Assembly (NCBI GenBank): GCA_015059845.1
Contig: SUZR01000007.1
Span: forward strand, 103,178-167,177
Direction: 5' to 3'
Length of the DNA stretch: 64,000 nt
Source: Rikenellaceae bacterium
GTDB lineage: Bacteria; Bacteroidota; Bacteroidia; Bacteroidales; Rikenellaceae
Both the position numbers and the translations under genes were made by a program. This document shows positions 44,091 to 52,302 of this stretch, piece by piece (the stretch's first letter is position 1; each line of letters starts with the position of its first letter). The notes below the pieces were generated by a model. It did no database searches. It worked only from the letters and a program-made list of their open reading frames with translations, and was not told where the DNA came from.

Positions 44091-46388
44091 TTACAGCGTA
44101 AATTTCAATCCGAGGAAGTATGTGCGCGGGGTCATAGGACCATAAACATAAACCGAGTCGCGGAACGGACCTGCATCGATATCATTCTGGAACTCGTCGA
44201 AGATATTCTTCACGCCGCCGTTAATCTCCAGACCGATGGTGTCGCTGAGGCGGAAGTTGTAGCTCAGCTTTGCTCCCATATCCCAGAACGAGGGTGTCAG
44301 CTCCGTGCGGTCGGCATCGATGTAACCTGCATTGTGCTGTACAATCATCTTACCCGTGTAGTTACCGAAAATTGAGGCCTTGAACTGGCGTGTAATATTT
44401 GCCGAGGCGGTGAAGTATGCGTAGTGGTCGGGGGTACGGAACATACGACGCTCGCCCTCCACATTGTCCGACCACACCTCCGGCTCGTCGTAGCGGCTGC
44501 GCTGGAATGTATATCCTGCCTGCACCTCGAAGATGTCGGGAATACCAATCTTCAGCTCCGTGTTCAACCCCTTCACCTTTGCACCTGCGGCATTGTAACG
44601 CGTCTGGATGATGTAGCCGGCCTCGTTCTCGCCCGTCTTGGCAAGGGCAAATACATCGTCAAGAATCGTGTAGAAACCCTCAATGAGCAGGTTTGTCTGC
44701 ACCTGACCGAAGTTGTGGTAGAGGTCGGCCGAGGCGCTGAAACTGTGCGAGTACTCGGGCTTAAGGTTGGGGTCGAGCTCAATGATAGAGGATTGGTTAT
44801 TCACAGCATCAATATGCAAATCCTCGTCGAAGGCCTGCGGTGCGCGGTAGCCACTTGAGTAGCTTACACGCAGACCGATATTCTCGTGGGGGCTGTATCG
44901 CAGGTTGGCACGTGGCGAGAAGATAATATTATCCATCATATTGTGCTTATCCAGACGACCGCCAATAACGAAGTTGACCTTCTCGCTGCGCCACTCGTTC
45001 TGCAAGAAGACGCCTGCCGTCTGCACGGTCTGCATAATCGAACGGTCGAAACCGATAGAGTGGTCGTTCAGGTCGTTGTAGGTGTACTCAAAGCCTGCGG
45101 TGAACTGCGCGGGCATAAACAGACACTTGTCGAATACATAGCTATACTGCGCACCCGCCACGAAGGTGAGGTCCTTGGTCTCGCCATAGGCGTTGGGGTC
45201 TTTGCCCGTTCCGTAGTAGCTGTCGCGCGAGATGGCCTGCGCCGATGCGTGGATGTCGAACAGATGGCGCGAGTTGGGCGAGAAGTAGCTCCAGCGAAGG
45301 CTACCGCCATCAATCTTATGGTCCACCTGCTCGGCAATCTCAGCCATATGGGGTGGGAGGTCGATGTTGTCACCGCCGCGGCGATGCTCCTTGATGTGGT
45401 GATACTCGGCCGTGAGTTTTGAGTGTGCAGTGGTCTTGTAGTAGCCGCGGAATCCGATTGTCTCCGACTGCATACGGGTAATATCGGTGAAACCGTCACC
45501 ATTGCGGTCGTAGGCATCACGGTCCTTAACCATACCGAATAGATATACACCTGCGCGGTGGTCGTCCGACACGAATGAGCCGTTGAGCGAGGTGTTGAAC
45601 TCGGCATCTCCGCTCTCCATAATATTAGACGTGTGTGCCAGCGACAGAGAGTTTCGCAGCGGCTCCTTTGTGATGATATTTACCACGCCGCCGATGGCAC
45701 TCGAGCCAAACAGTGCAGAGCCACCTCCACGTATAACCTCCACACGTTCAATCATCGCCACGGGCAGCTGCTCCAGACCATAAACACCCGCCAGCGAGCT
45801 GAAGATAGGGTTTGAGTCGAGCAGAATCTGCGAATATTGTCCCTCCAAACCGTTAATGCGGAGCTGTACGGCACCGCAGTTTCCGCACGTATTCTCCACG
45901 CGCAGACCAGGCTGGAACTTCATCGACTCAGCCAAATTGGATGAGGCGGTATTCTCGAAGAGCTTGGCTGAGGCTACGTTTACGATTGTTGCCGTGCTCT
46001 TTTTGTTTGTTTCGTTGCGGGTGGCAGAGACTACCACCTCGTCCATTGCCATAGTCTCCTCCTCCATCGTAAAGTTTACCTCTACGGTCTTGTTGGGCTC
46101 TAACTTTATCACCTGCTCGTTACTCTTCAGGCCCACAGCCTCGGCCACTATCGTGTACTCACCGAGGGGTAGATTCTTAAGGAAAAAGTGACCCGTGGCG
46201 TCGGCAACCGTTCCGATGGTTGTATCCTTGATAGAGATGGTTACAAAGGGTATATGCGCACGTGTGCGTGCATCGATTATGTGTCCGTGAATATTGGCGT
46301 CGCTGGCCTTAATACGCTGGGCGAAGCTCTCGCCGCAGAAACAGATTGTAAATAAAAGGGTTATAAATAGTAAAAAACGTGTCTTCAT
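44091..46388 (-). CDS. TonB-dependent receptor with CGNCG plug motif
   Basis: From ATG 46388 the 765-residue protein has a signal peptide (ending SFAQ, about residue 24), a CarboxypepD-regulatory-like domain, a plug and a 22-strand-type barrel ending YFLGLKFTL. In the plug, RVENTCGNCGAVQLRINGLE carries two close cysteines that could bind a metal or form a disulfide, followed by YSQILLDSNPIFSSLAGVYG, typical of a Bacteroidota receptor subgroup. The upstream gene is histidine-rich, so metal or metal-chelate uptake is a reasonable inference. The longer frame to 46511 lacks a signal peptide. Confidence 0.88.
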   Translation of the reverse strand: MKTRFLLFITLLFTICFCGESFAQRIKASDANIHGHIIDARTRAHIPFVTISIKDTTIGTVADATGHFFLKNLPLGEYTIVAEAVGLKSNEQVIKLEPNKTVEVNFTMEEETMAMDEVVVSATRNETNKKSTATIVNVASAKLFENTASSNLAESMKFQPGLRVENTCGNCGAVQLRINGLEGQYSQILLDSNPIFSSLAGVYGLEQLPVAMIERVEVIRGGGSALFGSSAIGGVVNIITKEPLRNSLSLAHTSNIMESGDAEFNTSLNGSFVSDDHRAGVYLFGMVKDRDAYDRNGDGFTDITRMQSETIGFRGYYKTTAHSKLTAEYHHIKEHRRGGDNIDLPPHMAEIAEQVDHKIDGGSLRWSYFSPNSRHLFDIHASAQAISRDSYYGTGKDPNAYGETKDLTFVAGAQYSYVFDKCLFMPAQFTAGFEYTYNDLNDHSIGFDRSIMQTVQTAGVFLQNEWRSEKVNFVIGGRLDKHNMMDNIIFSPRANLRYSPHENIGLRVSYSSGYRAPQAFDEDLHIDAVNNQSSIIELDPNLKPEYSHSFSASADLYHNFGQVQTNLLIEGFYTILDDVFALAKTGENEAGYIIQTRYNAAGAKVKGLNTELKIGIPDIFEVQAGYTFQRSRYDEPEVWSDNVEGERRMFRTPDHYAYFTASANITRQFKASIFGNYTGKMIVQHNAGYIDADRTELTPSFWDMGAKLSYNFRLSDTIGLEINGGVKNIFDEFQNDIDAGPFRDSVYVYGPMTPRTYFLGLKFTL

Positions 46389-46488
46389 CTTTGGTTTGAT
46401 TATAGTATATATCCGATGTTGCATACCCCTAATATATAAGGATATGCCAATTTGCGAGATAATGAAAATTATCCCTATGTGCAGATGA

Positions 46489-46854
46489 TTAGATGAAGAC
46501 GGGCGGTGCACGCAGCAGATGTAGTTGCTGCGATTGTTGTGTAATATTTCGCGCGGTGTCGTTTATCACCGCCGCGACCTTGAAGAGAGGGGCTACAACC
46601 ATTGCTGCCATCGTTGCAGCAAGGGCTATGTAGAGCGACAATGCCGTGATGACCTTACACTGCTGTGAGGTGTGGCTATGGTTGGGGCTGTCGGCCGAGC
46701 CTGAGTAGAAGTGCGAGTGGTAGATGGTCTGACCCTCGATGGTGTGGCGGTGCATAAAAAGCGTTATGCCACCTACATAGCTTATGAAAAGCCATAGCAG
46801 CATAACCGCAGCCCAACTACCGCGACGAGTGTTATTTTTTGACCAGAATCCCAT
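46489..46854 (-). CDS. histidine-rich small membrane protein next to the TonB receptor
   Basis: The 121-residue protein has two membrane segments (about residues 15-34 and 68-92). Between them a loop is packed with His: HRHTIEGQTIYHSHFYSG and then SPNHSHTSQQC. That loop would lie on one side of the inner membrane and looks suited to bind zinc, copper or another metal. I cannot name the family with confidence. The receptor gene follows after 100 bases on the same strand, so cotranscription is likely. The promoter box leaves almost no leader before its ATG. Confidence 0.75.
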   Translation of the reverse strand: MGFWSKNNTRRGSWAAVMLLWLFISYVGGITLFMHRHTIEGQTIYHSHFYSGSADSPNHSHTSQQCKVITALSLYIALAATMAAMVVAPLFKVAAVINDTARNITQQSQQLHLLRAPPVFI

Positions 46855-46862
46855 TTGCGTCG

Positions 46863-46870
46863 CAAATATA
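46863..46870 (-). promoter_or_regulatory. -7 box for the histidine-rich gene
   Basis: TATATTTG on the minus strand ends only 8 bases before ATG 46854, implying a nearly leaderless transcript or a later start. Confidence 0.55.
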
Positions 46871-46968
46871 CTAATAATCGTAAAAAAACGGTTATCAGCA
46901 ATGGCTTTTTCACTACATTATATGACATTTATCACATAGCCACTCCCCGCAAATGGGGATATATATAC

Positions 46969-47000
46969 AAAAAAAGGTTGCAAACCCGAAGTCTGCAACC
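46969..47000 (-). terminator. terminator of efp
   Basis: GGTTGCA (46976-46982) pairs with TGCAACC (46994-47000), and the minus strand continues into a run of seven T. Confidence 0.85.
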
Positions 47001-47023
47001 CTCTGTCGTGTGTGCTAATATAA

Positions 47024-47596
47024 TTAGCGGATACGCTCCTTGTACTCGCGAGTACGGCTATCAACACGAATCTTATCACCTGTGTTAACGAACAAGGGTA
47101 CACGAACGGTAGCGCCTGTGTTAACGGTAGCGGGCTTCAAAGAGTTGGTAGAGGCTGTATCGCCCTTGATACCCGGCTCGGTGTAAGTAACCTCCATATC
47201 GAGTACGGGAGGAAGCTCAGCTGAAAGAACAGCCTCCTTCTCGGTGTGGAACATAACCTCTACGATCTGGCCGTCAGCCATAAGGTCGTAGTTCTCGATG
47301 AGGTTTTTGTCGATGTTAATCTCCTCGAAAGTCTCGGTGTGCATAAAGTGTGCGCCCAAATCGTCCTCGTAAGTGAACTGGTAGGGACGACGCTCAACGC
47401 GAACCTGCTCGATCTTCTGGCTTACTGAAGAGAAAGTCTTCTCGAGAACGTAACCGTTCTCCAAGTTCTTGAGCTTTGAACGTACGAAAGCGGGACCCTT
47501 ACCGGGCTTGCAGTGCTGGAAATCTACAACAAGGAAAGTCTTGTTATCCATCTCGATGCACATACCAATCTTGATATCAGATGCTGTGATAGTCAT
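47024..47596 (-). CDS. efp: elongation factor P
   Basis: EF-P relieves ribosome stalling at polyproline stretches. The 190-residue protein has the three-domain layout: the KOW-like N-terminal domain with the tip loop CKPGKGPAF, where Lys33 is the likely modified residue, an OB domain (GQIVEVMFHTEKEAVLSAEL) and the C-terminal OB domain ending TGDKIRVDSRTREYKERI. Start and length match the family. Codon bias indicates high expression. No EF-P modification gene is in the window. Confidence 0.97.
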   Translation of the reverse strand: MTITASDIKIGMCIEMDNKTFLVVDFQHCKPGKGPAFVRSKLKNLENGYVLEKTFSSVSQKIEQVRVERRPYQFTYEDDLGAHFMHTETFEEINIDKNLIENYDLMADGQIVEVMFHTEKEAVLSAELPPVLDMEVTYTEPGIKGDTASTNSLKPATVNTGATVRVPLFVNTGDKIRVDSRTREYKERIR

Positions 47597-47638
47597 AATA
47601 TTATAAGTTTTTATTTAGAATTTTCATTTTTGACGTCG

Positions 47639-47646
47639 CAAAGGTA
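47639..47646 (-). promoter_or_regulatory. -7 box for efp
   Basis: TACCTTTG on the minus strand, about 42 bases before ATG 47596. The nearest TTTG upstream is only 12 bases away, so the -33 element is unclear. Confidence 0.5.
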
Positions 47647-47681
47647 ATAAAAAATATGCAAACCGCACTAAATCTGTTGAT

Positions 47682-48242
47682 TTATTTTCCTTCGCGTCCC
47701 GAGAACTCATAATGCGCCGAGTCGATACCCGCGTGCGCAATTATACGCTCGACAACGGTGTCAATGGCCTGGCTGATGGTTTTGGGTTGAGAGTAGAACG
47801 AAGGCGAGGCGGGCAGAATGATGGCTCCAGCCTCGGTGAGCGTTGCCATATTACGCAGATGAATGAGCGAGTAGGGTGTTTCGCGCGGCACAATTATGAG
47901 TCGGCGGCGCTCCTTGAGCATCACATCGGCAGCACGCTCTATGAGTGTCTGCGAAACACCGGCCGCAATGCGCCCCACGCTGCCCATAGATGCGGGAACG
48001 ATAATCATCGCATCCCACGCGGCCGAGCCGCTGGCCACCGACGAGAACATCTCGTGGTTATCGTATAGCTCTATGCGCTCCGAGGTGGGGAGTACTTCTC
48101 CCTCGTGCTCAATTACCTGCTGGGCCGTATCGCTTAGGATAAGCGCTATGCGCTCCACCTGCTTGCTGGCGAGCAACTGCTCCAGCGTGCGACGGGCGTA
48201 GATAGCTCCGCTGGCACCCGTTATGGCTACGATTATTTTCAT
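47682..48242 (-). CDS. ubiX: flavin prenyltransferase UbiX
   Basis: UbiX joins dimethylallyl phosphate to FMN to make prenylated FMN, the cofactor of UbiD decarboxylases. The 186-residue protein starts KIIVAITGASGAIYARR and has the conserved IIVPASMGSVGRIAAG and RRLIIVPRETPYS stretches. No ubiD is in the window, so its partner lies elsewhere. Its ATG directly follows the stop of the polysaccharide deacetylase gene with no gap, so translation is probably coupled. Confidence 0.95.
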   Translation of the reverse strand: MKIIVAITGASGAIYARRTLEQLLASKQVERIALILSDTAQQVIEHEGEVLPTSERIELYDNHEMFSSVASGSAAWDAMIIVPASMGSVGRIAAGVSQTLIERAADVMLKERRRLIIVPRETPYSLIHLRNMATLTEAGAIILPASPSFYSQPKTISQAIDTVVERIIAHAGIDSAHYEFSGREGK

Positions 48243-48851
48243 CTACAACTCTATAATTTTACACTTCAGCCCCAGCTCCTTGGTGCGCTCCAATACCTTA
48301 GGCAGGGCATAACTCATATTACGGAAGGTCTTGTCGCTGTCGTGGAAGGCAATAATAGCCCCCGGCGCAATATGTTTCAGTACCCCTTTGGCACACTCGG
48401 TGGGTGACATCGTGGGCGCATAGTCGCGCGAGAGTACGTTCCACATAATAATCTTATATCGCTGTCCTACGGCTCGCATCTGCGAGGGGGTGACGCGGGC
48501 GTAGGGTGGGCGGAATAGCTCGGTGTGTAGCAATCCATCGGCCAAATCTACATCTTCGATATATCTCTCGAGCGACATTCCCCAGCCCTTTTGGTGGGAG
48601 TAGGTGTGGTTTCCTATCTTGTGCCCCTCGTCAAGTATGCGTTGATAGAGGTCGGGGTACATCTCGGCATTCTTACCCAGCACGAAAAATGTGGCCTTGG
48701 CATCGTAGCGTCGCAGTGTGGCGAGAATCCACTCCGTAACACCCGGCGTAGGCCCATCGTCAAAGGTGAGGAAAACACCGTTGCGGTCATCTATTTCCCA
48801 AATAAAATCGGGATATAATCGTTTGATAAATCCCCAAGGCTTTATTTTCAT
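48243..48851 (-). CDS. polysaccharide deacetylase (NodB-type)
   Basis: The 202-residue protein is a NodB-homology domain. TFDDGPTP has the catalytic base and metal Asp, HTYSHQ the metal-binding His pair, RPPYARV the substrate groove, and IIAFHDS the final motif with the catalytic His. No signal peptide is visible, though the N-terminus is basic. Such enzymes remove acetyl groups from N-acetylglucosamine in peptidoglycan or other glycans. It directly precedes ubiX. Confidence 0.9.
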   Translation of the reverse strand: MKIKPWGFIKRLYPDFIWEIDDRNGVFLTFDDGPTPGVTEWILATLRRYDAKATFFVLGKNAEMYPDLYQRILDEGHKIGNHTYSHQKGWGMSLERYIEDVDLADGLLHTELFRPPYARVTPSQMRAVGQRYKIIMWNVLSRDYAPTMSPTECAKGVLKHIAPGAIIAFHDSDKTFRNMSYALPKVLERTKELGLKCKIIEL

Positions 48852-48895
48852 AATCTCTTTTGCTCGGTTTTCGCGTTAGCTTGTAGCTACTTCTG

Positions 48896-48903
48896 CAAAA
48901 GTA
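48896..48903 (-). promoter_or_regulatory. -7 box for the deacetylase-ubiX unit
   Basis: TACTTTTG on the minus strand, 44 bases before ATG 48851. No -33 element at the usual spacing. Confidence 0.45.
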
Positions 48904-48932
48904 GTGTTTTTTATGCAAATTGAGGTATATAT

Positions 48933-48964
48933 TTTGTATAAACTGAATAATTTAGTTATATTTG
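48933..48964 (+). promoter_or_regulatory. promoter of the DUF4837 gene
   Basis: TTTG (48933-48936), a 20-base spacer and TATATTTG (48957-48964). This excludes the longer start at 48972 and supports ATG 49017. Confidence 0.85.
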
Positions 48965-49016
48965 CGGTGATATGGGGGCTTGGCGCCCTCGAACAATCTC
49001 TTTAATTGATGTTTTT

Positions 49017-50048
49017 ATGAAAAGAATACTTTTGAATATAGTTGCTTTTGTTGCTTTGTGTGTGAGTATGATAGGCTGCAAGGCCTTTACGCAGCTATCG
49101 GCAGAGGATACAGCAACGGGTACTCCTTATGAGATGATTCTTGTGTGCGGTCAGGCCGAGTGGCAGAGCGAGCTGGGCGATACGTTGCGCGCGGTGCTGA
49201 AACAGCCCGTAAAGGAGTTGATGAAGTATGAGCCGATATACGATGTTATGCGCATTATGCCCAATAACTTCAAGAGCCTTACAAAGAAGCATCGTAATAT
49301 TGTGTCGGTCATCGTTGACGAGTCTATATCTGAGCCTGAGATAAAGGTTGAGTATGACGTTACGGCCGCACCCCAGATATTTGTGACAATCAAGGGCCAC
49401 GACAACGCCTCGGTTGCCAAGTATGTGTCGAAGAATCGTGAAAATCTTCTCTATGTATTGGAGAAGGCTGAGCGCGACCGTACCATCAACTATGCACGTC
49501 GATACTATTCAGAGCCTATGCACGAGCTACTGAAGCAGACCTTTGGTGTGGATATGTATATCCCAGATAATTACAAGATTCGTACGACGAGCGATGATAT
49601 GGTCTGGATTTCGCAGGAGTATCCGGCAGCAAGCAAGGGCTTCTTCGTTTACAAATATCCTTACGAGGGCACGCAGTCACTAACGGCCGAGTCTCTTATC
49701 AAGGCGCGTAACCGCTTTGCGCAGCGTATCCCAGGCCCTGCCGATGGCTCTTATATGATTACCGTGGACAAGATTGCCGACGAGACAGGCGAGAATTATA
49801 TCCCCTTCCAGTCGGAGCATCGTGCCATCCGCATTGGCGAGCGCCCGTGGATTGAGATGGTCGGCTTGTGGGATGTGGAGAATTACTTTATGGGAGGCCC
49901 TTATGTGAGCTACACAGCTGTAAATCAGGCTACAAAGGAGGTTATAACCATCGACTGCTACGTCTATTCTCCCAAAGAGGAGAAGCGTAATATGTTGCGC
50001 GAATTGCAACATCTGGTCTATCTGATAGATTTTCCTGCGGCAAATTAA
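49017..50048 (+). CDS. DUF4837 family lipoprotein
   Basis: From ATG 49017 the 344-residue protein has a lipobox SMIGC (Cys21). The mature part contains a region with WQSELGDTLRAVLKQPV near the start and later YSEPMHELLKQTFGVD, two related helical/beta segments that suggest an internal duplication. It matches DUF4837, a Bacteroidota-specific envelope protein family without known function. It is monocistronic and ends beside repeat copy 3 and a terminator. Confidence 0.8.
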   Translation: MKRILLNIVAFVALCVSMIGCKAFTQLSAEDTATGTPYEMILVCGQAEWQSELGDTLRAVLKQPVKELMKYEPIYDVMRIMPNNFKSLTKKHRNIVSVIVDESISEPEIKVEYDVTAAPQIFVTIKGHDNASVAKYVSKNRENLLYVLEKAERDRTINYARRYYSEPMHELLKQTFGVDMYIPDNYKIRTTSDDMVWISQEYPAASKGFFVYKYPYEGTQSLTAESLIKARNRFAQRIPGPADGSYMITVDKIADETGENYIPFQSEHRAIRIGERPWIEMVGLWDVENYFMGGPYVSYTAVNQATKEVITIDCYVYSPKEEKRNMLRELQHLVYLIDFPAAN

Positions 50049-50054
50049 GAAATA

Positions 50055-50179
50055 GAGAAACTGTCTAACAAGGCTCTTTCGGCATCTGGCTTGCCCTCGA
50101 AATGCTCATTTACGCACAGTAAACTGCGCTTTCTCGGCCTGCGACCAGCTTAAAAATAGCTCTTGTTATACAATTTCTC
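50055..50179. repeat. TAACAAG/CTTGTTA palindromic element, copy 3 (long form)
   Basis: Left arm 50055-50072 (GAGAAA...TAACAAG) pairs with right arm 50162-50179 (CTTGTTA...TTTCTC) at 16 of 18 positions. Compared with copy 4 at 60025-60083 it carries 66 additional bases (50094-50159), including the small palindrome TTTACGCACAGTAAA. The GGCATCTGGCTTG segment next to the left arm is identical in copies 3 and 4. It lies between convergent genes, 7 bases after the DUF4837 stop. Confidence 0.8.
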
Positions 50180-50185
50180 AAAATT

Positions 50186-50224
50186 AGAGGGTGCTAACTT
50201 AACTTGTTAGACACCCTCTTTTTT
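50186..50224 (+). terminator. terminator next to repeat copy 3
   Basis: AGAGGGTG and CTAAC (50186-50198) pair with GTTAG and CACCCTCT (50206-50219, one bulged A), then T. Apart from the loop it is nearly identical to the terminator at 60084-60121. Confidence 0.9.
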
Positions 50225-51566
50225 ATAATATTGGAGCCAGGAGCCTTGCCAAACCATATTTGAACTGCTGCCATAGGTTGAGTGTAGGCAGGGTATTCGG
50301 ACTCTCCGAAAGCGCCACGTCGGCATAGAATCGGGATATGTAATTTGTGGTAATTGCCCTGTTGTATATCACCGCCGAGAGTTCCATATTATAGCGCAGG
50401 CTTCGGTAGTCCAGATTTGCCGAGCCGATGATGGTTGTCGTATCGTCGATGGTGATGGTCTTGGAGTGCATAAAGCCGTTGCGATAACGATATATCTTCA
50501 CACCCTGTCTGGCGCAATGGCGAATAAAAGACTCCGATGCAGCGCCTGTCAACTTCACATCGGCCGTAAGCGGGACCAGCAACTCTACATTTATACCCGC
50601 TTGTGCGGCGCAACATAGTGCTGCGAGAATATCATCTGTGGGCAGGAAGTAGGGCGTGCAGATACGAATATGGTGGCGTGCTGAGGCGATAGCCTCCATA
50701 ACGAGATTCTTTATTGTGTTGCGAGATTTGCCCTCCTCGGCCCACGCTATCTGTACGGGGCAGATATTACGAATGTTGCCTGCCGATTGAAACGGAATAA
50801 ACTCCCGCCCGCCGCATTTAACCCAATCTGCAACGAACATATCCTGTGCTTGCTGGGCCACGCTACCTTCGATTTTTATATGCTCGTCACGCCAGAATCC
50901 CTGTTTGCCACCATCGAGATAACGGCTGGCAACGTTTATTCCGCCGAGGTATATCGTCTGAGCATCAATGATTACCAGCCTCCGATGGTTGCGCCGATGA
51001 ATGGCCTGCGTCAGATATGGGAACATCGGCTTGCCGTAGGGTCTAATCTCGACTCCACTGCGGAATAACTTTGTGAGGTGCTGCCTCTTGATCCCCCACG
51101 ACCCGATGGCATCGTAAATTATACGCACCCTCACTCCTGCGCGGGCACGGCGACATAGAATGTCGAATATGGTTTGGGCAATCTTGTCGTTCGACAGGAT
51201 GTAGTATTCGATGTTTATCTCGCGCTTGGCCTGCTGCAAATCCTTGATAAGCATAGCAAAGGTGTTGCTGGCATTATGTAGCGGTGTGACACGATTACGC
51301 ATCGTAACCTTCGCTCCGCAGCCGTTTGCTGTGGCGTTCTGAATACGAGAATAGGATGGCCACCTCTCCGCCTTTGCGGAGGTGGGGACGCGCTCTGCGG
51401 TCAAATAATAGAGGAGCGTTGCCAGTGGCGGTGAGATAATCATTGCTCCGCACCACGCCCAGGTGGCTGTTGGCGTTAGCGTGCGCGAAATAATCCATAT
51501 TATGCCTATACTACTCCATATGGCATATATTACCCAATATAGCGTCATATTCGTACTCTCGGGCAT
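50223..51566 (-). CDS. cls: cardiolipin synthase family phospholipase-D-type enzyme
   Basis: From ATG 51566 the 447-residue protein has two N-terminal membrane segments and two phospholipase D domains. The second HKD motif is canonical (MHSKTITIDDTTTIIGSANLD). In the first, NHRRLVIIDAQTIYLGG, the Lys of HxKxxxxD is Arg. Cardiolipin synthase joins two phosphatidylglycerols or related lipids, but the Arg variant leaves exact activity uncertain. The frame opens upstream only with TTG at 51596, so the ATG is preferred. Confidence 0.85.
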   Translation of the reverse strand: MPESTNMTLYWVIYAIWSSIGIIWIISRTLTPTATWAWCGAMIISPPLATLLYYLTAERVPTSAKAERWPSYSRIQNATANGCGAKVTMRNRVTPLHNASNTFAMLIKDLQQAKREINIEYYILSNDKIAQTIFDILCRRARAGVRVRIIYDAIGSWGIKRQHLTKLFRSGVEIRPYGKPMFPYLTQAIHRRNHRRLVIIDAQTIYLGGINVASRYLDGGKQGFWRDEHIKIEGSVAQQAQDMFVADWVKCGGREFIPFQSAGNIRNICPVQIAWAEEGKSRNTIKNLVMEAIASARHHIRICTPYFLPTDDILAALCCAAQAGINVELLVPLTADVKLTGAASESFIRHCARQGVKIYRYRNGFMHSKTITIDDTTTIIGSANLDYRSLRYNMELSAVIYNRAITTNYISRFYADVALSESPNTLPTLNLWQQFKYGLARLLAPIL

Positions 51567-51584
51567 ACTTTGTGCCAAAAAAAA

Positions 51585-51615
51585 TTGGAGATTCAAAAAT
51601 TTGTGCCTACCTTTG
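51585..51615 (+). promoter_or_regulatory. greA promoter with long leader
   Basis: TTG (51585-51587), a 20-base spacer and TACCTTTG (51608-51615). The leader of about 125 bases to ATG 51748 contains a G/T-rich stretch and a run of seven T near 51725-51731; it may fold, but no known riboswitch is recognised. Confidence 0.75.
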
Positions 51616-51747
51616 TTAGCACAACATTGAACATTTTATTAATTCGGGATTCTAATCTCCGGTGCATCCGTCAAGAGGGGCTTTTGTTGGCCTTTTCGGG
51701 GTGTTCTAAGGATTGGGATTCTGGCTTTTTTTACTGTTATTATAGAT

Positions 51748-52224
51748 ATGGCAAATGAGATTATTTATCTGACGGCAGAAGGTTTACAGAAGCTCAAGGA
51801 TGAGCTTGATCATATGCGTTCGGTGGAGCGTCCTGCAATCTCGGCAGCAATCGCCGAGGCACGTGATAAGGGCGATCTGTCGGAGAATGCCGAGTATGAT
51901 GCTGCGCGTGAGGCGCAGGGTTTGTTGGAGATGCGTATTGCAAAGCTGGAGCAGACTCTTACCAATGCACGCGTTATCGACGAGTCGAAGATTGATAAGA
52001 GTAAGGTGCAGATTTTGAGCAAGGTGACTCTGCTGAACCACAATAATAAGAAGCAGGTGACATACACCATCGTATCGGAGAACGAGGCTAACCTTCGCGA
52101 GGGCAAGCTCGCTATCGGCACACCCATCGCCAAGGCTCTGCTTGGCAAGAAGAAGGGTGATGTCGTTGAGGTTACCGTTCCTGCGGGCGTCTTGAAGTTT
52201 GAGATTCTGGATATCAATATCTAA
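51748..52224 (+). CDS. greA: transcript cleavage factor GreA
   Basis: GreA rescues backtracked RNA polymerase by stimulating transcript cleavage. The 158-residue protein has the N-terminal coiled coil with acidic tip ARDKGDLSENAEYDAAREAQ (the D and E residues that enter the polymerase channel) and the C-terminal FKBP-like domain ending VPAGVLKFEILDI. Length and start are standard. Confidence 0.97.
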   Translation: MANEIIYLTAEGLQKLKDELDHMRSVERPAISAAIAEARDKGDLSENAEYDAAREAQGLLEMRIAKLEQTLTNARVIDESKIDKSKVQILSKVTLLNHNNKKQVTYTIVSENEANLREGKLAIGTPIAKALLGKKKGDVVEVTVPAGVLKFEILDINI

Positions 52225-52268
52225 ACAAGGCCGCGTGTAGGGGCGAGGTGTAAATCTTGCAAAAATAA

Positions 52269-52302
52269 AAGGGTGCTAACCGAGAGGTTGGCACCCTTGT
52301 TT
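52269..52302. terminator. terminator between greA and superoxide dismutase
   Basis: AAGGGTGCTAACC (52269-52281) pairs with GGTTGGCACCCTT (52286-52298), loop GAGA, then T-rich sequence; the A-rich left flank could also serve the leftward gene. Confidence 0.85.

Noticed and set aside
47682..48242. Ubiquinone pathway role for ubiX
   Set aside because: The phylum uses menaquinone and no ubiD is nearby; only the prenyl-FMN reaction can be supported.
51570..51758. A 62-residue frame covering the greA leader
   Set aside because: It begins upstream of the greA transcription start, overlaps the greA start codon in another frame and has no coding character.
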